Under the pieces are notes generated by a model, which worked only from the letters and a program-made list of their open reading frames with translations, did no database searches and was not told the origin of the DNA. 50,788 nucleotides of DNA from Clostridiales bacterium (GTDB lineage Bacteria > Bacillota > Clostridia > Oscillospirales > CAG-272). This document shows positions 16,589 to 23,345 of this stretch, in pieces (position 1 is the stretch's first letter; each line of letters begins with the position of its first letter). The stretch lies in assembly GCA_016288155.1 (NCBI GenBank), contig JAEEYP010000079.1:1-50788 (forward strand), given 5' to 3'. A program made the position numbers and the translations under genes.

Positions 16589-17701
16589 TCAGTGAACGAT
16601 GTAGCGCTCGGTATCCTTGTCGAACAGATGCACGCGGCTCATGTCGACGGCGACCTTGATGACGTCGCCGGCTCTCGCAGTGGAGCGGGAAGACACGCGC
16701 GCGGTCAGGTTCTGTTCCTCGGCGACCAGATACAGGTAGATCTCGGCGCCCATGAGCTCGGTGACCTCGACGTCCGTCTCGATGATGGATTCCGGCATGC
16801 TGGCAATGCTCGCCGCGTCGTCGTGGATCGCTTCGGGACGGATGCCCATCACGACGTCCTTGCCGATGTACTCGGCGACGTTCTCGTCCTTCGCCTTCTC
16901 ATCCGGCAGCTTGAGGGAAGAGGTGCCGAACACGGCGTAGACGCCGTCGCTCCGCTTCTCCAGCGTGCAGTTGACGAAGTTCATCTGCGGCGTGCCGATG
17001 AAGCCGGCGACGAACAGGTTGGTCGGATAATCGTACAGGTTCTGCGGCGTGTCGACCTGCTGGATCAGACCGTCCTTCATGACGACGATGCGCGTCGCCA
17101 TCGTCATAGCCTCGACCTGGTCGTGCGTAACGTATACGAACGTCGTACCGACTCTCTGGTGGATCTTGGTCAGCTCGGTTCTCATCGCGGCACGGAGCTT
17201 CGCGTCGAGGTTGGACAGCGGCTCGTCCAGAAGGAAGACCTTCGGGTTGCGGACGATGGCGCGGCCGAGCGCGACACGCTGCTTCTGACCGCCGGACAGA
17301 GCCTTCGGCTTACGGTCGAGCAGGTGGGTGATATCGAGGATGCGCGCGGCTTCCTCCACGCGGCGCTTGATCTCTTCCTTCGGCGTCTTGCGGAGTTTGA
17401 GGCCGAACGCCATGTTGTCAAACACGGACATATGCGGATACAGAGCGTAGTTCTGGAACACCATGGCGATATCGCGGTCCTTCGGCGCGACGTCGTTCAC
17501 CAGTTTGTCGCCGATGAAAAGCTCGCCCTCGGTGATCTCCTCCAGACCGGCGATCATGCGCAGCGTCGTCGTCTTGCCGCAGCCGGAAGGTCCGACCAGG
17601 ATCAGAAACTCCTTATCCTTGATGTCGAGGCAGAAATCGGAAACGGCCGTCACGCCGCCCGGATACTTCTTGTAGATATGTTTGAGAGACAGGCTTGCCA
17701 T
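16589..17701 (-). CDS. ugpC: Carbohydrate ABC transporter ATP-binding protein (UgpC/MsmK family)
   Basis: Cytoplasmic ATPase that powers CUT1-type sugar importers. The frame is open to 17854, but the ATG at 17701 follows AGGAGG at 8 bases and starts the family sequence (MASLSLKHIYKKYPGG), giving 370 residues. Walker A is GPSGCGKTTT, the signature LSGGQKQR, Walker B FLLDEPLSNLDAK. The C-terminal regulatory domain (about 240-370) has the MalK-type OB folds (GIRPEAIHDD). It is transcribed alone with its own terminator. Orphan ATPases of this kind are known to serve several sugar transporters in Firmicutes, and the permease cluster at 22400-24254 lacks an ATPase. Confidence 0.95.
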   Translation of the reverse strand: MASLSLKHIYKKYPGGVTAVSDFCLDIKDKEFLILVGPSGCGKTTTLRMIAGLEEITEGELFIGDKLVNDVAPKDRDIAMVFQNYALYPHMSVFDNMAFGLKLRKTPKEEIKRRVEEAARILDITHLLDRKPKALSGGQKQRVALGRAIVRNPKVFLLDEPLSNLDAKLRAAMRTELTKIHQRVGTTFVYVTHDQVEAMTMATRIVVMKDGLIQQVDTPQNLYDYPTNLFVAGFIGTPQMNFVNCTLEKRSDGVYAVFGTSSLKLPDEKAKDENVAEYIGKDVVMGIRPEAIHDDAASIASMPESIIETDVEVTELMGAEIYLYLVAEEQNLTARVSSRSTARAGDVIKVAVDMSRVHLFDKDTERYIVH

Positions 17702-17778
17702 GTACAGTTCCTCCTGAAATAATTCCCTACGATTCTCCGCGGAGGCGCCTTCTGCGGGACACTCCACCGGACTATAAT

Positions 17779-17807
17779 ATTGTATCAAAAAAATCGGCAA
17801 ATGGAAA
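17779..17807 (-). promoter_or_regulatory. Probable promoter of the sugar-ABC ATPase gene
   Basis: On the minus strand, TTTCCA, 17 bases, TACAAT. The -35 box matches only four of six positions. A second possible -10 (TATTAT) overlaps. Confidence 0.5.
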
Positions 17808-17920
17808 GGGGTTTTTTCCCCAAAATTTAAATTCCTTGTTTGGGCACCTTGCACAATCCGCTTCGCCGCGCCCCCGGCGGCCGCCCCGATTTATCCGGCT
17901 CAGGATCTCATTTTGTGAGA

Positions 17921-18682
17921 TTACCGCCGATCGGGCGATTCCCGTCCGCTTTCCCGCTTCTCCGGCGTTCCCCGCCCCGCGGCGCGCAGCGCCTCCTCCT
18001 CCGCCTCCGTCAGATACCGCCATTCGCCGGGCGCCAGCGCCTCATCAAGCGTCAGCGGACCGAAACGGACGCGCTCAAGCGTGAGGACCGTACTGCCGCA
18101 GGCGGCGAACATCCGCTTGATCTGGTGAAATTTTCCCTCGCAGACCGTGATCTCACCGGAGGAGGCGGGCAGCGTCCCTCCGTCCGGGGCGAGCTCCGCC
18201 GGCGCGGTCACGAAATCGCCGAGATCGACGCCGCCGCACAGCGCGCGCAGCGCGTCCTCCCCGATCGGCGGATCGCACGTGAAGCGGTACGTCTTCGCCA
18301 CGTGCCGCCGCGGCGAGAGGAGGAAATGCCCGAGCGCGCCGTCGTCGGTGATGAGGAGCAGTCCGGTCGTGTCGATATCGAGCCGCCCGCACGGGAACAT
18401 TCCCGGCCGCCGCACGGACGCGGGAAGCAGCTCCATCACGGTCGGACCGCGGTCCTCCGTCGCGCTGACGTATCCCGCCGGCTTACGGAGCATGACGTAA
18501 GCGAAGCGCCGCCACGCGACGGGCGTCCCGTCCACGGCAATAATGTCCGCCGCCGGGTCGGCGTGGGCGGCGGGATCCGTGACCGTTACCCCGTTCACCG
18601 TCACGCGGCGCGCGCGGATCCGCTTCACCGCCTCGCCGCGCGACTCGACCCCCGCCTCGCGCAGGATCCTGTCCAGTCTCAT
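17921..18682 (-). CDS. RsuA/RluB-family rRNA pseudouridine synthase
   Basis: Converts a specific uridine of 16S or 23S rRNA to pseudouridine. At 253 residues, an N-terminal S4 RNA-binding domain (MRLDRILREAGVESRGEAVK, then RARRVTVNG) is followed by the catalytic domain with the aspartate in GRLDIDTTGLLLITDDG (about 97-113) and the later KFHQIKRMFAACG. The C-terminus is extended by a charged, arginine-rich tail. The target nucleotide cannot be told from the sequence. It lies 20 bp downstream of a 34-codon membrane-protein ORF and probably shares its transcript. Confidence 0.94.
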   Translation of the reverse strand: MRLDRILREAGVESRGEAVKRIRARRVTVNGVTVTDPAAHADPAADIIAVDGTPVAWRRFAYVMLRKPAGYVSATEDRGPTVMELLPASVRRPGMFPCGRLDIDTTGLLLITDDGALGHFLLSPRRHVAKTYRFTCDPPIGEDALRALCGGVDLGDFVTAPAELAPDGGTLPASSGEITVCEGKFHQIKRMFAACGSTVLTLERVRFGPLTLDEALAPGEWRYLTEAEEEALRAAGRGTPEKRESGRESPDRR

Positions 18683-18702
18683 GCGCCGCCCTCCGATCCG
18701 TT

Positions 18703-18807
18703 TCAGAATATTTTGAAAATGAAGAAAAACAGCGCCGCCAGCGCGGCGAACAGCACCGACGTGCCGAGCGCCGCCGCCGCTCCCACGGCAAAATTCCTCC
18801 AGAACAT
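18703..18807 (-). CDS. 34-residue single-helix membrane microprotein
   Basis: A short ORF with strong expression signals: GGAGGT 7 bases before the ATG and a promoter at 18858-18886. The product starts MFWRNFAVG, continues as one alanine/leucine/phenylalanine-rich hydrophobic helix of about 25 residues and ends FKIF. It therefore looks like a real membrane-inserted small protein. No family is recognised. It precedes the pseudouridine synthase gene by 20 bp on the same strand; whether the two are functionally linked is unknown. A role only as a leader ORF is the alternative. Confidence 0.65.
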   Translation of the reverse strand: MFWRNFAVGAAAALGTSVLFAALAALFFFIFKIF

Positions 18808-18857
18808 CTCTCTCACCTCCGGCAAAGACGACTCGTCTCCGCCTTCAGTATGCGACC

Positions 18858-18886
18858 ATTGTACCATAATTATGCTTTGAAGTAAA
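18858..18886 (-). promoter_or_regulatory. Sigma-A promoter of the microprotein and pseudouridine synthase genes
   Basis: On the minus strand, TTTACT, 17 bases, TACAAT, about 50 bases before the microprotein ATG. Confidence 0.75.
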
Positions 18887-18946
18887 GAGCGCGGGCGCAT
18901 TTCGGCGCGGAGGCGGCGAAGTTTTTCGGTTTTTTCAAAAAAAGTC

Positions 18947-18975
18947 TTGACAACCCGCCCCGCAGGTGCTATAAT
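18947..18975 (+). promoter_or_regulatory. Consensus promoter of tRNA-Gln
   Basis: TTGACA, 17 bases, TATAAT, both boxes perfect, with the start point about 15 bases before the tRNA. This is the strongest class of promoter in the window. Confidence 0.93.
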
Positions 18976-18996
18976 ATCCTACGCTTCAAAGATCAT

Positions 18997-19070
18997 TGCG
19001 GAATTGTGTAACGGTAGCACGACAGACTCTGACTCTGTTTGTTGGGGTTCGAATCCCTATTCCGCAGCCA
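18997..19070 (+). tRNA. tRNA-Gln (anticodon CTG)
   Basis: A full cloverleaf can be folded: acceptor TGCGGAA/TTCCGCA, D-arm around GTGTAACGGTAGCAC, anticodon stem ACAGA/TCTGT with loop CTCTGAC-type sequence and anticodon CTG, and T-arm GGGGTTCGAATCCC. The mature end is G67 and CCA is encoded in the DNA (19068-19070). It reads CAG codons. Confidence 0.96.
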
Positions 19071-19072
19071 AA

Positions 19073-19106
19073 GGAAACGGACGGGCGCTGCCCGTCCGTT
19101 TCCTTT
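19073..19106 (+). terminator. Terminator of the tRNA-Gln transcript
   Basis: A perfect 14-bp stem (GGAAACGGACGGGC/GCCCGTCCGTTTCC) with loop GCT is followed by TTTATCC. It begins three bases after the encoded CCA. Confidence 0.85.
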
Positions 19107-19113
19107 ATCCGGA

Positions 19114-19208
19114 AGGGATTCGAACGGGTCGGTGGTGAATGACCGTCCGGGGGACGGTCAGAGCCGACCCTGACCGAGCCCGCAGGCGAGACCGAATCCC
19201 TATTCCGC
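19114..19208 (+). repeat. Nested inverted-repeat element with a copy of the tRNA-Gln 3' end
   Basis: Three nested stems fold this DNA: outer AGGGATTCG (19114-19122) with CGAATCCCT (19193-19201), middle GGGTCGG (19126-19132) with CCGACCC (19164-19170), and inner GACCGTCC (19141-19148) with GGACGGTC (19152-19159). The right end, 19193-19208, is an exact 16-base copy of tRNA-Gln positions 19050-19065 (CGAATCCCTATTCCGC), and the left end is the reverse complement of part of the T-arm. No ORF or known RNA family is recognised. Confidence 0.8.
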
Positions 19209-19243
19209 TTCTCAAAACACTGTTTTCATCAAGGAGGAGGTCC

Positions 19244-19825
19244 ATGAAAAGGATCGCGTTCGTTCTTCTCGTCCTCGCGGTGATCTTTTCACTTGCAGGA
19301 TGCTCGACCAGAGAGATCGGGAACAGCGGAGACGTCAGCAGCGGCGGAAGAAAAAACGCCAAGATCAATCTGAACGATTATGTTGAAATACCTGCTAATG
19401 GATTATATGCTTATGGTGGAGTGTATTTTAATGGTAATGGTATTTTATGTTTCAACAAAGAACGCTTCCTTGTCGATCACATAGACGACATTTCATTCAA
19501 TAAAAAAACAGGGCAAGTCTACAAAGAGTTGTATAACTACTCCGAAAAATCGGCCGCCTATGAAATTCTGAGTTTTATAAAATGCAACATAAAGTACGAT
19601 TACGGCGATTATCACGGGGAAAATAATCCTAATTATGATTCCGGGTTATATCGATACTATTATCTAATTCCAAACTTTGATTCCACTCTTTATAACTATT
19701 TTGATACCAGCCGTTGGAAAACCGCAGAAATCACATGGGACATCGACACATACATGATCGACACATACTTCGATCTGGATTTCACCTATTCCCCCTTCAC
19801 CATCACGAACGACGCCCAGCAATAA
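19244..19825 (+). CDS. Lipoprotein of unknown function, partly AT-rich
   Basis: The ATG at 19244 follows AAGGAGGAGG and opens a lipoprotein signal peptide with lipobox LAGC (Cys20), so the product is tethered outside the membrane. After a short glycine/serine linker comes INLNDYVEIPANGLYAYGG, which resembles the start of a beta-rich domain common in clostridial lipoproteins (an impression, not a firm assignment). The remaining 130 residues are rich in Tyr, Asn and Asp and unrecognised. From about 19370 to 19730 the DNA is clearly AT-rich, while the signal-peptide region and the last 80 bases are GC-rich like the neighbours. The gene sits directly behind the duplicated tRNA-Gln end, which suggests acquisition. 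Confidence 0.75.
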   Translation: MKRIAFVLLVLAVIFSLAGCSTREIGNSGDVSSGGRKNAKINLNDYVEIPANGLYAYGGVYFNGNGILCFNKERFLVDHIDDISFNKKTGQVYKELYNYSEKSAAYEILSFIKCNIKYDYGDYHGENNPNYDSGLYRYYYLIPNFDSTLYNYFDTSRWKTAEITWDIDTYMIDTYFDLDFTYSPFTITNDAQQ

Positions 19826-19844
19826 CATACGCAATCCGCCCGAT

Positions 19845-19873
19845 CCCGCCGTCACCGGCGGGAGCTTTTTCTC
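19845..19873 (+). terminator. Terminator of the lipoprotein gene
   Basis: The stem CCCGCCG/CGGCGGG with loop TCAC is followed by AGCTTTTTCTC, 20 bases after the stop codon. Confidence 0.85.
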
Positions 19874-19893
19874 TCCGAAATCCCCGCCGCCTC

Positions 19894-19922
19894 TTGCGCG
19901 CACGGGTACGCTGCTGTATAAT
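19894..19922 (+). promoter_or_regulatory. Sigma-A promoter of the acetyltransferase gene
   Basis: TTGCGC, 17 bases, TATAAT, about 55 bases upstream of the ATG at 19977. Confidence 0.7.
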
Positions 19923-19976
19923 ATTGATACAAATCATCAACGATCGTCCGGCGCCGCCGGACGGGGAGGCCGCCTC

Positions 19977-20426
19977 ATGGACAAAACCGACGCCGCGTTC
20001 CGCTTCGCGCCGCTGACCGACGAACATCTGCCGCAGGTGCGGGATCTCTATCGCGCCGCGGGCTGGATCGCCTATCTCCGCGATCCCGACGCGCTCGCGC
20101 GCGCCTTTGCGCGTTCTCTGTACGTGCTCGGCGCCTTCGACGGCGAGCGGCTCGCGGGCTTCTGCCGCTGCGTCGGCGACGGCGAGCACGTCGTCCTCGT
20201 GCAGGATCTGCTCGTCGGAGAACCATACCGCCGCCGGGGACTCGGCACGGCGCTGCTCCGCGCCGCCGCCGAAAAATACCGCGGCGTACGGATGTTCTTC
20301 GCCGTCACGGACAGCGCCGACGGCAGAGCGAACGCCTTCTGGCACGCCGCCGGGATGACGCCGCTCGAGGGCGGCGGCATGCGGTCGTATTTCCGTTCCG
20401 GCACGCCGGACGAAAGCGGCGGATAA
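19977..20426 (+). CDS. GNAT family N-acetyltransferase
   Basis: A 149-residue cytoplasmic acetyltransferase using acetyl-CoA. The GNAT core is visible: a beta-hairpin around LAGFCRCVGDGEHVVLVQDLLV (split here as a long strand pair), then the acetyl-CoA pyrophosphate loop in YRRRGLGTALLRAA (motif A, RRxGxG/A type, about 82-95). The late segment is WHAAGMTPLEGGGM. The substrate cannot be deduced; free amines, amino acids or proteins are all possible. It is transcribed alone between its promoter and that of the glycosyltransferase gene. Confidence 0.88.
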   Translation: MDKTDAAFRFAPLTDEHLPQVRDLYRAAGWIAYLRDPDALARAFARSLYVLGAFDGERLAGFCRCVGDGEHVVLVQDLLVGEPYRRRGLGTALLRAAAEKYRGVRMFFAVTDSADGRANAFWHAAGMTPLEGGGMRSYFRSGTPDESGG

Positions 20427-20458
20427 GGCGCGGCGAGCGCCGAAATCCTTTTCGCCTC

Positions 20459-20487
20459 TTGCCTTTTCGGCGGAAATATGTTATAAT
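20459..20487 (+). promoter_or_regulatory. Sigma-A promoter of the glycosyltransferase gene
   Basis: TTGCCT, 17 bases, TATAAT, about 65 bases before the ATG at 20557. Confidence 0.75.
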
Positions 20488-20556
20488 AAATAATAAACGC
20501 GCGCGTCCGGCCGCCTCCGCACCGGAGCCGCCGGACAACGACCGAGGAGCGTCCGT

Positions 20557-21681
20557 ATGAAAAAAGTGCTGATCCTGTCCTTCACCGCCGGAGGCGGGCA
20601 CAACGCGACCGCCAAGGCGATGCGCGCCTATTTCTGGGCGCACGACGCGGAATGCGACATTCTCGATACGATCGGCTCCGCGTCGCCCACCTTCGCCAAA
20701 TCCCTCGACCGCAACTACCTCTGGATCTCGAGCAAAGCCAAGAACGTGTGGCGCGTCGGATACCGCCTCGCGGAAAAACGGAAGAACACCGCCTTCGACG
20801 AAACGATCGAGCAGATCGTCAGCTCTCCGTTCAAGCGGGAGATCGCCACGTACATCCAGGAAAGCGAGCCGGACGTCATCCTGTTCACGCACCCGTTCGG
20901 CGGCGTGATCCTCGACGACCTGAAACGCAGCGGCAAGCTGTCCGCGCCGACCGTCGGCATCCTGACGGACTTCGTGTTCCACCCGTTCTGGGAGGACTGT
21001 ACGGGGAACGACTACGTCGTCATCCCCGCGGCTCCGCTCCGCTACCAGGCGCGCCGCAAGGGGTTCGCCGACAGTCAGGTCCTCCCCCTCGGCATCCCGA
21101 TCCTCCCGAAATTTGCCGGATCCGTCCCGCAGAAGGAGGCGCGCGAAGCGCTCGGTCTCGATCCGGAGTGCGCGACGGTGCTCCTCATGAGCGGGAGCGT
21201 CGGATACGTGAGTATGGAACAGACCGTGCGCGATATGGACTCGCTGGATCTCGCTGAGGATTTCCAGATCCTCGCCGTCTGCGGCAACAACAAAAAAGTT
21301 CTGAAGGATCTTCAGGCACTGGAAACGCGCCACCGGATGCTCCCCTTCGGTTTCGTCGACAACGTGGACGTGATGATGGACGCGTCCGACTGTATCATCA
21401 CGAAGCCCGGCGGGATGACGATCTCGGAGGCGCTCGCCAAGCGGCTGCCGATCGTCATCGTCAATCCGATCCCCGGTCAGGAAACGCGCAACACGGAATT
21501 TCTGCTCAACAGCGGCGCCGCCGTCGCCGCCAACAAGATCTGCGGCGTGGACGAGCTCGTCGCCGGGCTTCTTGAAGACAGAAAGCGGCTGGACGCGATG
21601 CGCGCGAGCATCGAGCTGCTCCGCCATCCGGACTCGACGCGCGACGTGTGCGAATTCGCCCTCTCTCTCGCGAAAGAATAA
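20557..21681 (+). CDS. GT28-type glycosyltransferase (diacylglycerol glucosyltransferase-like)
   Basis: A 374-residue membrane-associated glycosyltransferase of the MurG/UgtP/MGDG-synthase superfamily, which transfers sugar from a UDP-sugar to a lipid acceptor. The N-terminal MGDG-synthase domain starts LILSFTAGGGHNATAKAM, with the glycine-rich acceptor loop, and continues through THPFGG and GILTDFVFHPFW. The C-terminal nucleotide-sugar domain has TKPGGMTISEALAK and NPIPGQE (about 288-315), the family's donor-binding motifs. Glycolipid synthesis for the membrane or for lipoteichoic acid anchors is the likely role; a MurG function is unlikely because of the MGDG-type N-terminus. Confidence 0.9.
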   Translation: MKKVLILSFTAGGGHNATAKAMRAYFWAHDAECDILDTIGSASPTFAKSLDRNYLWISSKAKNVWRVGYRLAEKRKNTAFDETIEQIVSSPFKREIATYIQESEPDVILFTHPFGGVILDDLKRSGKLSAPTVGILTDFVFHPFWEDCTGNDYVVIPAAPLRYQARRKGFADSQVLPLGIPILPKFAGSVPQKEAREALGLDPECATVLLMSGSVGYVSMEQTVRDMDSLDLAEDFQILAVCGNNKKVLKDLQALETRHRMLPFGFVDNVDVMMDASDCIITKPGGMTISEALAKRLPIVIVNPIPGQETRNTEFLLNSGAAVAANKICGVDELVAGLLEDRKRLDAMRASIELLRHPDSTRDVCEFALSLAKE

Positions 21682-21682
21682 G

Positions 21683-22165
21683 CTACGCGCGCGTCAGATC
21701 GGCGTAGCTCCCGCCCGTCACGCGCAAAAGCGCGTCCGGCGCGAGACGCAGCTGCAGGCCGCGCTGTCCGCCGCTCACGTAGATCTCGTCGTACAGAACG
21801 GCGACCTCGTCGAAAAACGTCGGGAAACGCTTCTTCATGCCGACGGGAGAACAGCCGCCGCGGATATAGCCGGTCACGCCGGGCATCTCCTTTACGTGGA
21901 TCATGGCGACGCTCTTCTCCCCCGCCGCCGCGGCGCATTTCTTGAGATCGAGCTCCTCGGCGACCGGGATGCAGAACACAAAGTATCCGCCCCGCGACCC
22001 GCGCGTGACGAGCGTCTTGAATACGCATCCCGCGTCCTCGATCCCGAGCAGCTGCGCGGCGTGGACGCCGCTCAAGTCGTCCTCGTCCACCTCATAGCGC
22101 GCCGCCGTATACGGCACGCCCGCCTCCTCGAGCAGGCGCATCGCGTTCGTTTTCTCCTCAGCCAT
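21683..22165 (-). CDS. ybaK: YbaK/EbsC-family aminoacyl-tRNA deacylase
   Basis: Trans-editing enzyme of the YbaK type, known to hydrolyse mischarged Cys-tRNA(Pro). The reading frame continues upstream, but the ATG at 22165 follows GGGAGG and gives the usual 160 residues starting MAEEKTNAMRLLEEAGV. Typical family segments are VFKTLVTRG (about 48-56), the conserved lysine-containing EELDLKKCAAAAGEKS and GYIRGGCSPVGMKKRFPTF (about 99-117). It converges with the glycosyltransferase gene with only one base between them; no terminator hairpin is evident between the two. Confidence 0.92.
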   Translation of the reverse strand: MAEEKTNAMRLLEEAGVPYTAARYEVDEDDLSGVHAAQLLGIEDAGCVFKTLVTRGSRGGYFVFCIPVAEELDLKKCAAAAGEKSVAMIHVKEMPGVTGYIRGGCSPVGMKKRFPTFFDEVAVLYDEIYVSGGQRGLQLRLAPDALLRVTGGSYADLTRA

Positions 22166-22203
22166 TCCGTCCTCCCTCTCCGCCCGCGGCGGATCATCGT
22201 CAC

Positions 22204-22237
22204 CCGGATGGGTACGTATACCGGATGGGTACGTATA
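22204..22237. repeat. Tandem 17-bp repeat at the ybaK transcription start
   Basis: CCGGATGGGTACGTATA occurs twice head to tail (22204-22220 and 22221-22237), followed by CGTATATA. The junction creates the palindrome TACGTATACGTA. It lies at and just after the predicted start point of the ybaK promoter, so it could be an operator or simply a leader duplication. Confidence 0.85.
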
Positions 22238-22244
22238 CGTATAT

Positions 22245-22273
22245 ATTATAGCGCGGTTTTTCCGCATCCGCAA
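22245..22273 (-). promoter_or_regulatory. Sigma-A promoter of ybaK
   Basis: On the minus strand, TTGCGG, 17 bases, TATAAT. Confidence 0.75.
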
Positions 22274-22317
22274 CGGAAAGATCCCGCCTCCGGCGCGATT
22301 TTTTCCGTTTTTCGTCC

Positions 22318-22329
22318 GTTTCATGAAAC
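22318..22329 (+). promoter_or_regulatory. Palindrome upstream of the sugar-ABC cluster
   Basis: GTTTCATGAAAC is a perfect 12-bp palindrome 71 bases before the first permease gene, followed by the small hairpin TCCCGT/ACGGGA (22343-22359). No convincing -35/-10 pair was found for this cluster. A regulator site is possible but unproven. Confidence 0.4.
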
Positions 22330-22399
22330 AAATCCGCGAAAATCCCGTCCAATACGGGAAGAACGGGGAGCGCGTCCGCTCCCCCGCAGGAGTACAGTC

Positions 22400-23305
22400 A
22401 TGCCTACGTCCGCCCGCACAAGACCCGCCCGCCGCAAAAAAAACGCCGCGCTGCACGAGAGGCGCGTCACGCGCCTCTTTTTACTGCCGAGCCTGATCGG
22501 CGTCGCGGTGTTTTTTGTCGCGCCCTTCGGCGTCGTCGTATATTACAGCCTCATCGACAATCCGATCTCCGGGGAGTTCGCGGGGCTCGCGAATTACGCG
22601 TCGCTGCTTCGCAACATCGCCTTCCGGCAGGCGGCGCGCAACACCGCCGTCTTCTCCGGCATCGCCGTGCCGCTGGCGGTCGTCCTGCCGCTCCTTTTCG
22701 CCGTCCTGCTCATGAAGAAGCTGCCGATGAAGAGTTTGTTCCGCACGGTGCTCATCAGCCCGCTCATGGTGCCGATCGCCTCCGTCGTCCTCATCTGGGA
22801 GGTGCTCTTCCACAACAACGGCGTCGTGAACGAATGGATCACCGCGCTCGGCGGCACCGCCGTCGACTGGTTCAAAAGCGAATACAGCCAGGTCACGATC
22901 GTGCTTCTCTATCTGTGGAAGAACATCGGCTACAACATGATCCTCTTCATGGCGGCGCTTGCCGAGATCCCGCAGGACGTGCTGGAAGCCGCCGCGCTGG
23001 ACGGCGCCGGGACGGTGCGCACCTTCTTCCGCATCCGTCTGCCCTACCTCTCCTCGACGATCCTCTTCGTCACCATCCTCTCCGTCATCAACAGCTTCAA
23101 AGTCTTCCGCGAGGTGTATCTCCTGACGGGAGACTATCCGTACGACGCCCTGTACATGCTCCAGCACTTCATGAACAACACCTTCCGCACGCTCGACTAT
23201 CAGAAACTCTCCTGCGCCGCGATCCTTATGGGCGCGGTGATGATCGTCATCATCGGCGTCCTCTTCCTCATCGACCGGCGGCTCGGCCGGGACATCGAGG
23301 AATGA
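22400..23305 (+). CDS. Carbohydrate ABC transporter permease (MalF/UgpA type)
   Basis: First membrane subunit of a CUT1-type sugar importer, 301 residues, about six transmembrane helices. The ATG at 22400 follows AGGAG; upstream in-frame sequence is antisense to ybaK and not coding. The N-terminus is strongly basic (ARTRPARRKKNAALHERR) before the first helix. The EAA loop that docks the ATPase reads EAAALDGAGTVRTFFRIRLP (about 194-213). It opens a five-gene run on the plus strand that lacks an ATPase. Confidence 0.94.
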   Translation: MPTSARTRPARRKKNAALHERRVTRLFLLPSLIGVAVFFVAPFGVVVYYSLIDNPISGEFAGLANYASLLRNIAFRQAARNTAVFSGIAVPLAVVLPLLFAVLLMKKLPMKSLFRTVLISPLMVPIASVVLIWEVLFHNNGVVNEWITALGGTAVDWFKSEYSQVTIVLLYLWKNIGYNMILFMAALAEIPQDVLEAAALDGAGTVRTFFRIRLPYLSSTILFVTILSVINSFKVFREVYLLTGDYPYDALYMLQHFMNNTFRTLDYQKLSCAAILMGAVMIVIIGVLFLIDRRLGRDIEE

Positions 23306-23345
23306 CCGAACGCTTCCATTTTGTGAAAGGCTGCCCTGACTGCCT

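Noticed and set aside
19050-19208. Integrated genomic island bounded by the duplicated tRNA end
   Set aside because: The two copies are only 143 bases apart with no integrase between or after; a full island is not supported, only a remnant or small element.
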